Source: Bradyrhizobium diazoefficiens USDA 110 (GTDB lineage: Bacteria; Pseudomonadota; Alphaproteobacteria; Rhizobiales; Xanthobacteraceae). From it: 64,000 nucleotides of DNA. The DNA is taken from positions 3,086,001-3,150,000 of the forward strand of contig NC_004463.1 of the NCBI RefSeq assembly GCF_000011365.1. The letters are read 5' to 3'. The notes under the pieces are model-generated. The model was not told the origin of the DNA. It worked only from the letters and a program-made list of their open reading frames with translations, and did no database searches. This document shows, in pieces, positions 52,115-61,222 of this stretch (positions are counted from its first letter, which is position 1; every line of letters begins with the position of its first letter). The position numbers and the translations under genes are program-made.

Positions 52115-53821
52115 TTATTTCTCAACGTGACGCCAGACACCGTCCCAGTCCGCGGCCGGAGGCGCGTGACCCAAATGCGCGATTCGTTCCAGAAAGACGC
52201 GCGTCGGACCGTCGTCGGGGATCTTGCACAGGCAGCTTTCGAACGCCGTCTGCGCAGTAGACCAGTTCCGGCTGCGATATGCGGCAAGTCCTTGCGCGAA
52301 CAACACCCGCAATTCGTCCCGCGTGGATTCGAGCTCGCCGGCGCGACCCATCAACTCATAAATTCGCACCGGCTCGGTTTTTCCGGCGACCGTGATGGTG
52401 TCGATTTCGCGCGCTTCAATCGCGCCTTGTGCGAGCCGGAAAGTCTCCTCGCTGATGATGATGAGGGTTCCGTAGATCTTGTTCATGCCCTCGAGGCGCG
52501 AGGCAAGGTTTACGCTGTCGCCGATAACGGTGTAAGAACGAGCGGAATCCGAGCCGATGGTGCCAATCACGGCTTCGCCGGTGGCAATACCCATCCGGAT
52601 CACCAGCTCCGGTGCGTTGCGCCGCATTCCAGTGATCTCCGGTACTTGCTCTCGCAGAGCGGCAATCGCGTCCTGCTGCTCCAGCGCCGCTCGGCAAGCA
52701 TCGCTTGCATGTTCGTCTCCGTTTGAAAACGGCGGCACCCAGAACGCCATGACGGCGTCCCCGATGTATTTGTCGATGATCCCACGATGGCCGTGAATGA
52801 CATTGGCCACCGCGCCGAAATAGTTGTTCAAGAGGTGAACGACGGCGCTGGCGGTTAGCTGCTCGCTGATGCCCGTAAACTGCTTGATGTCGGAAAAGAA
52901 GATGGTGAGGCTGCGCCGTTCGGCCTGATCCGCGCCACTGGCGATCAGCCGGCTGACGAGCCTGGGATCGACGAATTTTCCGAAGGTGTCCTTGACGCGG
53001 TCTCGCGCGCGCAACTCGTCGACCATCCGGTTGAACGAGAGTGCCAGCTCGCCGACCTCGTCGCGGGTGGCTATCAAAACCGGCTCGGCGTTCGTGCCCA
53101 GTTCAAGCGCCTTCGTGGTTGCGACAAGCTGACGCAGACCGGAGACCACGCGTGTCGATCCGATGGCGCTAACGCCCAGACCGATGCCGCATGCCGCAAC
53201 GAAAAGGGCAAGGCTCAAATAGGTGTTCAACCGCTGCCTCGCGAGAACCCTGCGGGTCGACCGGTCGGTCAGATCGGCAAGCTCACGTCGAATCTGCGAG
53301 AGATCGGGGCCGAACGCCAGGGCGAATTTGGCAAATCCGCGCGAAATGGTCCGGGCCTCGTCGCGACGTCCCTCCGAGATAGCCGCAAGCGTGGCGTCCC
53401 TCACGGCGAGGAAGTCTTCCAGACTACGGCCCATGTACTTGAGGACGCCGGCCATGCGAGCCAGGTCGACGCGATCCTCAGTGTCGTAGCCGGGGTCGCC
53501 GGTTGCTTTGTGGAGCAAGGCTTCACCTGTCTTGACGGTATCGCGCAGCTCGTCGGCCGTTGCCCGCACTGCGGCCATCGCCGTCCGCTCCGTTCCAGCA
53601 TCGGCTCGATCGGATATCAGGACACGCAAGACTTCGAGCTCGTATCTATCGGTAAGGACATCGAATTCAGAAACCATGCGCGATAACGGCAGCTCATATT
53701 CGGTGATGTTCCCGAGCTGATCGCTGTCGAGCTTTTGCGCGAAGCCGAGAACGCCGACGACTGCGCCGAAAATTGCCAGCAGAATGCCTGCAAGCAGAAA
53801 GATTTTCTTACGAATCGTCAT
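52115..53821 (-). CDS. Membrane-bound adenylate cyclase (periplasmic sensor, HAMP, class III cyclase)
   Basis: About 568 aa. A first membrane helix (KKIFLLAGILLAIFGAVVGV) opens a periplasmic helical sensor (to about residue 190). A second helix (TYLSLALFVAACGIGLGVSA) leads to a HAMP-like linker (LIATRDEVGELALSFNRMV). The cyclase domain has both metal Asp (FFSDIKQFT, DKYIGDAVMAFW), with Lys for adenine and Thr instead of Asp in YTVIGDSVNLASRLEG, a class IIIb pattern. A C-terminal tail follows. The frame reaches 53872; start 53821 (TIRKKIF) is as likely. Confidence 0.9.
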   Translation of the reverse strand: MTIRKKIFLLAGILLAIFGAVVGVLGFAQKLDSDQLGNITEYELPLSRMVSEFDVLTDRYELEVLRVLISDRADAGTERTAMAAVRATADELRDTVKTGEALLHKATGDPGYDTEDRVDLARMAGVLKYMGRSLEDFLAVRDATLAAISEGRRDEARTISRGFAKFALAFGPDLSQIRRELADLTDRSTRRVLARQRLNTYLSLALFVAACGIGLGVSAIGSTRVVSGLRQLVATTKALELGTNAEPVLIATRDEVGELALSFNRMVDELRARDRVKDTFGKFVDPRLVSRLIASGADQAERRSLTIFFSDIKQFTGISEQLTASAVVHLLNNYFGAVANVIHGHRGIIDKYIGDAVMAFWVPPFSNGDEHASDACRAALEQQDAIAALREQVPEITGMRRNAPELVIRMGIATGEAVIGTIGSDSARSYTVIGDSVNLASRLEGMNKIYGTLIIISEETFRLAQGAIEAREIDTITVAGKTEPVRIYELMGRAGELESTRDELRVLFAQGLAAYRSRNWSTAQTAFESCLCKIPDDGPTRVFLERIAHLGHAPPAADWDGVWRHVEK

Positions 53822-53994
53822 GGTTAGCCATCGCCGCCACGGGTGAGCAAAAAGCGAAGACCGGGCGGACATGCAGTCCGCAACTCATCTAATCCTAAAG
53901 CAACGCCCTCTGACTACTCAAGGCCCCCCTTGAGCTTGCAATATGCTAATTTGAGCCGGCATGATCCCCGGTTTTTCAGCCCGGACGTTGCACC

Positions 53995-54948
53995 GTGACC
54001 GATGGTCGTCACCCGGCATGGACCGAGGAAAGCCGCTTCCGCGGTGCCCCCGACGATGTGGTTATCATCCCACTTGTTGTTATCACGCTCGCCACAAACA
54101 AGATCCTGCGTTTCGTTCTTTCGATCTTGATGCGGATGCTCGACTACGCCTTCCCTTTAGCAATGCAGATTGTCTGGCTTCCGCTCTTCGCGGCCAAGGT
54201 TCTTGGCGATGTCATCGTTACCGTCATAAACGGCGCGTTGCGCTTCCTTCTCCTATCCGAGGCGAAACGTCGACAGTGGAGTAGATCGATTCGCCGGAAC
54301 TGGTTGTGGTTCCGGCGGAAGATTAGCTATCGGGCGTTCGAACAAGCTGTACATGATGCGTTTGAAGGCGGCATGGCATGGGTGTTCAGAGAATGCCGGC
54401 ATCTCACGCCGAACACCGCATTGCTCGTGATCCTGTGCGCGGTACTTTGGCTGCCGATCTCTTTCGGGGCTGCAACGGCGATGCACGCGGTATTGTTTTC
54501 CAAGGTCACCTCCTGGCCAGCTTGGATGCAACTTTTGCATCCGCTCGCAACCGTCATAGCTAAGAGCAAGCTTTTGGTGCTACCGGTCTACCCGGCAGCC
54601 TGGCCGCAGGCCAAGAAACATCCATTCGTTCAGCTCGTATTCAAGGGCTACGAAACCATCAAGTGCGTGTATGTGATCAGAAAGGTCGGCTTTCGCTATC
54701 GGCAGGCAGAGATCGCCGGAATCGCGGCGGTTGAGAGGCTCGAGCGCACCGCCGGCCTCACATCGGCGGTGAGGTGGCTGCGCGAGACGCATGTCGCCGA
54801 ACATTTCGGCGTCGAAAAGCCCACTCAGGAATTGCGTTCGTTCTTCGCGCGATGGTCAATTAAGTTTTCAGCTGAATACTACGAAGCGAAGGAACGGCAA
54901 GCGGGTGTCCCATCATCAAACAGCAGCAAGCCGCGAACGCTGAGGTGA
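53995..54948 (+). CDS. Integral membrane protein, unknown function
   Basis: 317 aa from a GTG start at 53995. There are about three to four hydrophobic helices: IIPLVVITLATNKILRFVLS, PLAMQIVWLPLFAAKVLGD, LLVILCAVLWLPISFGAATA and a weaker one near LLHPLATVIAK. Basic stretches (AKRRQWSRSIRRNWLW) face the cytoplasm. No family recognised. It is divergent from the HAMP adenylate cyclase and could be linked to it, but only position suggests this. Confidence 0.62.
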   Translation: MTDGRHPAWTEESRFRGAPDDVVIIPLVVITLATNKILRFVLSILMRMLDYAFPLAMQIVWLPLFAAKVLGDVIVTVINGALRFLLLSEAKRRQWSRSIRRNWLWFRRKISYRAFEQAVHDAFEGGMAWVFRECRHLTPNTALLVILCAVLWLPISFGAATAMHAVLFSKVTSWPAWMQLLHPLATVIAKSKLLVLPVYPAAWPQAKKHPFVQLVFKGYETIKCVYVIRKVGFRYRQAEIAGIAAVERLERTAGLTSAVRWLRETHVAEHFGVEKPTQELRSFFARWSIKFSAEYYEAKERQAGVPSSNSSKPRTLR

Positions 54949-55155
54949 TCATCAGTCTTAAAACCGCCAACGGCCTCACCGTGCCGCCGTCGCTGCCTGG
55001 CTGCGCAACGAGGCGCAATTTGCTGCGATGCATGAGACCGGAAGTGGCCCATCGCGTCGTCTGGCCGCGGTGCGGAATTTGATCGCTACCAGGGTACAAC
55101 GGACATTGGGCAAGCCTGCACCAATCAAGCTTGATTTCTGAGGACGCGCCCTGGC

Positions 55156-55241
55156 AATCGCCCACAACTTTCAGCGCACAGGTGGCGTAATGGCTCGTTG
55201 TTGGCCGCGGCCGGCATTGCGATCTTCCGACGTAGGCAGCT

Positions 55242-55246
<5 letters not shown>
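55156..55246. repeat. Duplicated upstream segment of the LTXXQ gene (copy 2)
   Basis: 91 bases matching 48078-48168, here attached to the 3' end of rocD. Since this segment normally precedes an LTXXQ gene on the minus strand, the piece with the 3' fragment at 43968-44085 brackets an 11-kb interval. Between 54949 and 55155 nothing else is recognisable. Confidence 0.85.
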
Positions 55247-56456
<1,210 letters not shown>

Positions 56457-56650
56457 CTTTCGTCACTCCATTGCTGCGTGCCGGCGTCAACCGACTGCAC
56501 CGCGCTCAAATCGGTCCGAGCCCGGCGCGATGCGCGAAGCCGCTGGTTTGCCTCCCTTTGTCAAATGGTTATGCGGATCCACCGAGGCAATCTTCCGTTA
56601 GCCTCCGCTACTGTGCATGGGGTTGTTTTCAACATTTTTGTTTCGAGGCC

Positions 56651-57883
56651 TCAGCCGATCGCGCAGGGCACGCTCAAAAAGCCGCGGAACCGCACCCGTC
56701 CGCCGCGCACCGGCCGGCCGTTCACGGCGTAGTTCGGGAAGCGCGCCAGGAAGCGCGAGATCGCGATGGCGACTTCGAGCCGCGCCAGCGCCATGCCGGC
56801 GCATTGATGCGCGCCGGTGGCGAAGGCGAGGTGCCGGTTCGGCGTCCGCGCGATGTCGAAGCTTTCAGGGTCGGGAAACTGCGCGGGGTCGCGGTTGGCC
56901 GCCCCGATGCACAGCGTCACCGACGTGCCGGCATCGAGCATGACGCCGCCGAGCTCGACCCGTTCGGTGGTCATGCGGTTGCCGAGCTGGTTGGAACTCT
57001 CGTAGCGCAGCATCTCCTCCACCGCCGTCTTGATCATGTCGGGGTGGTCGATCAGCCGCTGCTTCTGATCGGGATGACGGTCGAGCGCGACGAGGCCGTT
57101 GCCGATCAGGTTGGTGGTGGTCTCGTGCCCGGCATTGAGCAGGAAGATGCAGTTGTGCAGCAGTTCCTTCTCGGTCAGCCGCTCGCCGTTCTCCTCGCCG
57201 TTACCTTCTCCCTGGATCAGGCGCGTCAGCACGTCGCGCTCGGGATTGCCGGGCTTGCCGCGCCGGCGCGCGACCAGCGTTTCGAGATAGGAGAGAAAGT
57301 CCTTCACCGCCTTGTTGCCGCGCGCGGCCGCTTCAGGCGACACCACCGGTTCGAGGGCACCGAGGATCGCCAGCGACCAGTCGCGCAGCGGCGTGCGCTC
57401 GTCATGGGGAACGTCGAGCAGATTGCCGATCACCTCGATCGGGATCGAGGCGGCGAAGTCCTCGATCAGCTCGCAGCTGCCTTTGGCAGCGATGGCGTCG
57501 AGCAGGCCGTCGACCAGCTTGATGAGATCGGCCTCCATCCCTGCAATCGCCCGCGGCGACAGTGCCCCCATGATCAGGCGGCGTACGCGGGTGTGTGCCG
57601 GCGGATCGTTGAAGACCAGGCTCGTGGTGTGGTGCTCGTAGAGCGGGGTGTTGCCGTATTTCGGCGCGAACTCGCGCTTCTTGTCGGAGCTGAACGACTT
57701 GGTGTTCTTGTAGGTGGTGACGAGGTCGTCATAGCGGGTCAGGAACACGGTGCCGTTCGGCAGGCGCTTGACCGGCTCGTTCTCCCGCAGTGCACGATAG
57801 GTCGGGTAGGGGTTGTCGTAGAACTCCGGCGTCAGCTTCTCGAGGTCGAAGCTTGCCGCCAGCTCCTTCGCATCTGCGTTCAT
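56651..57883 (-). CDS. Cytochrome P450
   Basis: 410 aa, soluble bacterial type without membrane anchor. The I-helix is LLNAGHETTTNLIGNG, the K-helix E-x2-R is EEMLRYES, and the haem-binding segment is FATGAHQCAGMALAR with the axial Cys. A class I bacterial P450 needs a ferredoxin and reductase, and none adjoins. It is divergent from the split TPP decarboxylase and separated from rocD by 194 bp. The substrate cannot be read from sequence. Confidence 0.93.
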   Translation of the reverse strand: MNADAKELAASFDLEKLTPEFYDNPYPTYRALRENEPVKRLPNGTVFLTRYDDLVTTYKNTKSFSSDKKREFAPKYGNTPLYEHHTTSLVFNDPPAHTRVRRLIMGALSPRAIAGMEADLIKLVDGLLDAIAAKGSCELIEDFAASIPIEVIGNLLDVPHDERTPLRDWSLAILGALEPVVSPEAAARGNKAVKDFLSYLETLVARRRGKPGNPERDVLTRLIQGEGNGEENGERLTEKELLHNCIFLLNAGHETTTNLIGNGLVALDRHPDQKQRLIDHPDMIKTAVEEMLRYESSNQLGNRMTTERVELGGVMLDAGTSVTLCIGAANRDPAQFPDPESFDIARTPNRHLAFATGAHQCAGMALARLEVAIAISRFLARFPNYAVNGRPVRGGRVRFRGFLSVPCAIG

Positions 57884-57988
57884 CCCGTTATACTCGCCGG
57901 TTAGGGCCGATATGCCGTTTTTGTTGTTCTGGTCGACGCGAGCATGCGTCTACAGTCTTCGCACCTTGCTAGCCGACCGGACAGGAAA

Positions 57989-58531
57989 ATGCACGCACGC
58001 ACGGATGCTGCCGACACGGCTCCTTCATGGCCGGACGATATTTTCGCGACCTTGCAACGCTTCGACGTCCGGCAGGTGCCTTACGTGCCCGATGCCGGCC
58101 ATTCGAAGCTGATCCAGCGCGTGCTGGGGTCCTCCACGATGCGCGGCATTCCCTTGACGACGGAGGAGGAGGGCGTGGCGCTTCTCGCGGGCGCCTGGAC
58201 GGGCGGCCAGCGCGGCGTCCTGCTGATGCAGTCGAGCGGGGTCGGCAATTGCATCAACATGCTGTCGCTGATCCCGATCCTGCGCTTTCCGTTCCTCACG
58301 CTGGTGACCATGCGTGGCGAGTGGGGCGAGTTCAATCCGTGGCAGGTGCCGATGGGATCGACCACGCAGGGCGTGTTCGAGCTCTCCGGCGTCAAGGTGC
58401 TGCGCGCCTCCAGTGCGGCCGAGGTGCCGGCGGTGATGGAGGCAGCCGCAGCGCAGGCCTATAACGCGCTCACGCCCACCGCCGTCCTGTTGTCGCAGCG
58501 CCTGATCGGCGCCAAGGTCTTCACCAAATGA
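57989..58531 (+). CDS. TPP-dependent decarboxylase alpha-like subunit (ComD/phosphonopyruvate decarboxylase type)
   Basis: 180 aa, corresponding to the N-terminal PYR-type half of TPP decarboxylases. VPDAGHSKLIQRV and LTTEEEGVALLAGAWTGG carry the conserved Glu that activates TPP, followed by LMQSSGVGNCINML. It resembles the alpha chain of sulfopyruvate or phosphonopyruvate decarboxylases. ATG 57989 has AGGAAA upstream; the frame extends to 57944. It overlaps the beta-like gene by 4 bp, so the two chains form one enzyme. Confidence 0.85.
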   Translation: MHARTDAADTAPSWPDDIFATLQRFDVRQVPYVPDAGHSKLIQRVLGSSTMRGIPLTTEEEGVALLAGAWTGGQRGVLLMQSSGVGNCINMLSLIPILRFPFLTLVTMRGEWGEFNPWQVPMGSTTQGVFELSGVKVLRASSAAEVPAVMEAAAAQAYNALTPTAVLLSQRLIGAKVFTK

Positions 58532-59118
58532 GCAAGGCCAATCTCCTCGACCGCCGCCAGGTGGTCTCGACGCTGCTTGCGGACCGCAAGGACGTGGTTG
58601 CGATCGGCGGCCTCGGGGCCTCCACCAACGACATCTGCGCGGCCGGCGACCACGCCCGCAACTTCTATCTCTGGGGCGGCATGGGCGGCGCCGCGATGAT
58701 CGGGCTTGGGCTGGCTTTGGCGCAGCCAAAACTGCCGGTGCTGGTCATCACCGGCGACGGCGAGATGCTGATGGGCATGGGCAGCCTTGCCACCATCGGG
58801 CTCCAGAAGCCGTCCAACCTCTCGATCGTCGTGCTCGACAACGAGGCTTATGGCGAGACCGGCGGCCAGACCAGCCACACCTCGGCGGCCGCCGACCTCG
58901 TCGGCGTCGCCCGGGCCTGCGGCATCGGGGACGCGCGCGCGATCTCGACCATGGCCGAGGTCGAGGCCTTTGCCAAAGCCGTCCACGACGTCTCGGCGGG
59001 CCCGCGATTTGCCAATGTGAAGATCGACAGCGCCAGCCTTGAGCGGATCTTGCCGAGCCGGGACGGGACCTACATCGTCAACCGGATCCGCGGCGATCTC
59101 GGCTTCCAGCCGATCTAG
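58528..59118 (+). CDS. TPP-dependent decarboxylase beta-like subunit (ComE type)
   Basis: 196 aa, the PP-type half. The TPP-Mg motif is GDGEMLMGMGSLATIG followed by VVLDNEAYGETGGQ. The N-terminal FYLWGGMGGAAMIGLGLALAQ is also typical of the beta chain. Together with the preceding gene it should decarboxylate a 2-oxoacid with a charged substituent (sulfo- or phosphonopyruvate) or a related acid. No phosphonate or sulfonate genes adjoin, so the substrate is open. Confidence 0.86.
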   Translation: MSKANLLDRRQVVSTLLADRKDVVAIGGLGASTNDICAAGDHARNFYLWGGMGGAAMIGLGLALAQPKLPVLVITGDGEMLMGMGSLATIGLQKPSNLSIVVLDNEAYGETGGQTSHTSAAADLVGVARACGIGDARAISTMAEVEAFAKAVHDVSAGPRFANVKIDSASLERILPSRDGTYIVNRIRGDLGFQPI

Positions 59119-59233
59119 GTCCATTCCCCGCGGCGAACCTCGTCTGCACGTGCGCCGTGCAGGCGGGGCAATTTCCACTGAAATTACAACGCTTCAAGGT
59201 TGCGATGCAGCATAATGCTTGACTTTTGCGTGG

Positions 59234-59249
59234 GTGAGTGCTTACTCAC
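59234..59249. promoter_or_regulatory. Probable TetR operator
   Basis: GTGAGTGCTTACTCAC: perfect 6-bp arms GTGAGT/ACTCAC around GCTT, 7 bp before the TetR start codon. Inverted repeats of this shape control TetR-regulated RND pump genes. A TTGACT at 59219-59224 is a plausible -35, so binding would block the promoter. Confidence 0.7.
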
Positions 59250-59255
59250 TATCCT

Positions 59256-59957
59256 ATGAGCTCACTGCGAATGACGAGCGACCTGAGGCGTCAATTGATC
59301 CTCGGCGCCGCAAAGCGCTGCTTTGCCCGACACGGCTATACCGGCACCACGACCAAGAGCGTGGCGGCCGCCGCTGCCATTTCCGAAGCCCTGCTGTTCA
59401 AGCATTTCCCCTCCAAGGCGGCGCTCTACGCTGAAATCCTCAGCGATGAATGCGAAGCCGATCCCGCGCTGACGGATCTTCTGGAGCGGGAGCCATCCAC
59501 CGCCACCATGGTCGAGCTGATCCGCGGCATGGTCCAGCACTTCCTCCGCATCGCCGATGGTCCGGACCTGGAAGAGGCCCAGCGCCTGCGACTGATGGCC
59601 ACGAGTCATTTGGATGATGGCGAATTCGCGCGTTTGCTATATGCCAAGATCGAGAAGCTGATCGGGGCGGTCTTCGTCGCCTCGCTCGAGCGTGCGGTTG
59701 CCGCCGGGGACGCGCGGCCCTGCACTGGCGATCCGCTCAACCTGTTCTGGTTCGCGCATCATTCGTTGATGACGGCGGCACTGACCAGGCTGCCGGCCAC
59801 GCCCTGTCTCGCTTACGGCAAGGCGAACGATCTGGAGCGCCAGCTCTGTGAGTTTCTCCTGAGAGGTATCGGACTTAACGACGCCGCAATTGCTTCGCAT
59901 TTGGGCCGCGATCAGGCCGCGGATGCGGGCAAGACGGCGATTGCAGAAAGCGCATGA
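59256..59957 (+). CDS. TetR/AcrR family repressor of the adjacent efflux operon
   Basis: About 233 aa. The N-terminal HTH reads LILGAAKRCFARHGYTGTTTKS and ISEALLFKHFPSKAALYAE. The C-terminal ligand domain is helical and diverged. ATG 59256 was chosen because an alternative GTG (59238) lies inside the operator palindrome. It overlaps no gene but its stop is 1 bp before the membrane-fusion-protein ATG, so it heads a tetR-mfp-rnd operon and probably represses itself and the pump. Confidence 0.9.
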   Translation: MSSLRMTSDLRRQLILGAAKRCFARHGYTGTTTKSVAAAAAISEALLFKHFPSKAALYAEILSDECEADPALTDLLEREPSTATMVELIRGMVQHFLRIADGPDLEEAQRLRLMATSHLDDGEFARLLYAKIEKLIGAVFVASLERAVAAGDARPCTGDPLNLFWFAHHSLMTAALTRLPATPCLAYGKANDLERQLCEFLLRGIGLNDAAIASHLGRDQAADAGKTAIAESA

Positions 59958-59958
59958 C

Positions 59959-61149
59959 ATGAACATCGTAACCGAACACAAGATTTCGGGCGAACCGATC
60001 GACAAGGCTCCCAAGCGTCCGGTCCGGCCGGTGCTCTGGTTCGTCATTATCGGCACGCTGCTCGGCGCGCTCGTTGGCGGCCTCGTCTGGTTCAATTACT
60101 TCCGCGGCCAGATGATCAAGCAGTTCTTCGCCAACAACAAGCCGCCGCCGACCATGGTCAGTGCGGCCGAGGCGAAGTCCGAGGTGGTGCCTAACCTGCT
60201 GACTGCGGTCGGCGGGCTTGCCGCCGTGCATCAGGTCGACGTCAGCGCCGACGTCAACGGCCGCGTCACCGAGATCAAGTTCGAGCCGGGTTCGCATGTC
60301 GAAGCCGGCATGCCGCTGGTGCAGCTGTTCGACGCGCCTGATCAGGGCGACCTCGCCAACTACAAGGCGCAGGCGACCGTCGCGCAGCTCTCGCTCGATC
60401 GTGCCAAGCAGCTCGCCTCGCGCCAGTTCGGCCCGCAGGCGACCGTCGATACCGCGCAGGCCGCCTACGACCAGGCGATGGCCGGCATCGCCAAGACCGA
60501 GGCATTGATCTCGCAGAAGCTGGTGCGCGCGCCATTCTCGGGCGATCTCGGCATGCGCAAGGTCGAGGTCGGCCAGTATCTGACGGCCGGCACGGCGATC
60601 GTGTCGCTGACCGATCTGTCGGAGCTGTGGGCCAACTTCACGGTGACGGAAAAGGACTCGGGCAACCTCAAGGTCGGCCAGCCGGTCCGGCTGAAGGTTG
60701 ACGCCTATCCGGGCCGCACCTTCGACGCCAAGATCACCACGATCGAGCCGCAGATCGCGACCGACACCCGCAACATCCGCGTGCAGGCGACCGTCGCCAA
60801 TCCGGACAAGATCCTGAAGCCCGGCATGTTCGTGACCACCACGGTGGTGCTGCCGGACAAGCCGGCGGTGATCACCGTGCCGGAAACGGCGGTCGATTAC
60901 ACGCTGTACGGCGACTCGGTGTTCGTGATCACCGAGAAGAAGGAAGAGGATGGCAAGACCAGCCTCTCCGCGGTGCGCACTTTCGTGCAGACCGGTAGCC
61001 GGGTCGAAGGCCGCGTCGAAATCATCAAGGGTGTGAAGCCGGGCGACAAGGTCGTCGCCGTTGGCCAGCTCAAGCTGCAATCGGGCGCGCCGGTGTCGAT
61101 TTCGACCGATCCGGCCCCGCAGATCCCGGCGCAGCCGCCGCGCTACTGA
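59959..61149 (+). CDS. RND efflux periplasmic adaptor (membrane fusion protein)
   Basis: 396 aa, HlyD/AcrA family. A cytoplasmic tail, one membrane anchor (LWFVIIGTLLGALVGGLVWF) and a biotinyl-lipoyl-like region (VSADVNGRVTEIKFEPGSHVEAG) are followed by a short coiled-coil hairpin (residues 130-175). The LVRAPFSGDLGMRKVEVGQYL beta-barrel segment and a C-terminal membrane-proximal domain complete it. It bridges the inner-membrane pump and an outer-membrane channel, which is not encoded here. The frame is open to 59890, but start 59959 follows the tetR stop directly. Confidence 0.93.
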   Translation: MNIVTEHKISGEPIDKAPKRPVRPVLWFVIIGTLLGALVGGLVWFNYFRGQMIKQFFANNKPPPTMVSAAEAKSEVVPNLLTAVGGLAAVHQVDVSADVNGRVTEIKFEPGSHVEAGMPLVQLFDAPDQGDLANYKAQATVAQLSLDRAKQLASRQFGPQATVDTAQAAYDQAMAGIAKTEALISQKLVRAPFSGDLGMRKVEVGQYLTAGTAIVSLTDLSELWANFTVTEKDSGNLKVGQPVRLKVDAYPGRTFDAKITTIEPQIATDTRNIRVQATVANPDKILKPGMFVTTTVVLPDKPAVITVPETAVDYTLYGDSVFVITEKKEEDGKTSLSAVRTFVQTGSRVEGRVEIIKGVKPGDKVVAVGQLKLQSGAPVSISTDPAPQIPAQPPRY

Positions 61150-61165
61150 CCCCTTGCCACCCTTA

Positions 61166-61193
61166 AGTGATCCGGCTCGGCCGGATCACTTTT
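61166..61193 (+). terminator. Intercistronic hairpin between adaptor and pump genes
   Basis: AGTGATCCGG (61166-61175) and CCGGATCACT (61181-61190) form a perfect 10-bp stem around a 5-nt loop, followed by TTTCTAAAG. It lies 17 bp after the adaptor stop and 33 bp before the pump ATG. It looks like a partial terminator or an mRNA processing/stability element. Confidence 0.65.
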
Positions 61194-61222
61194 CTAAAGA
61201 AAAAGAAATCGAGATCGCCGCG

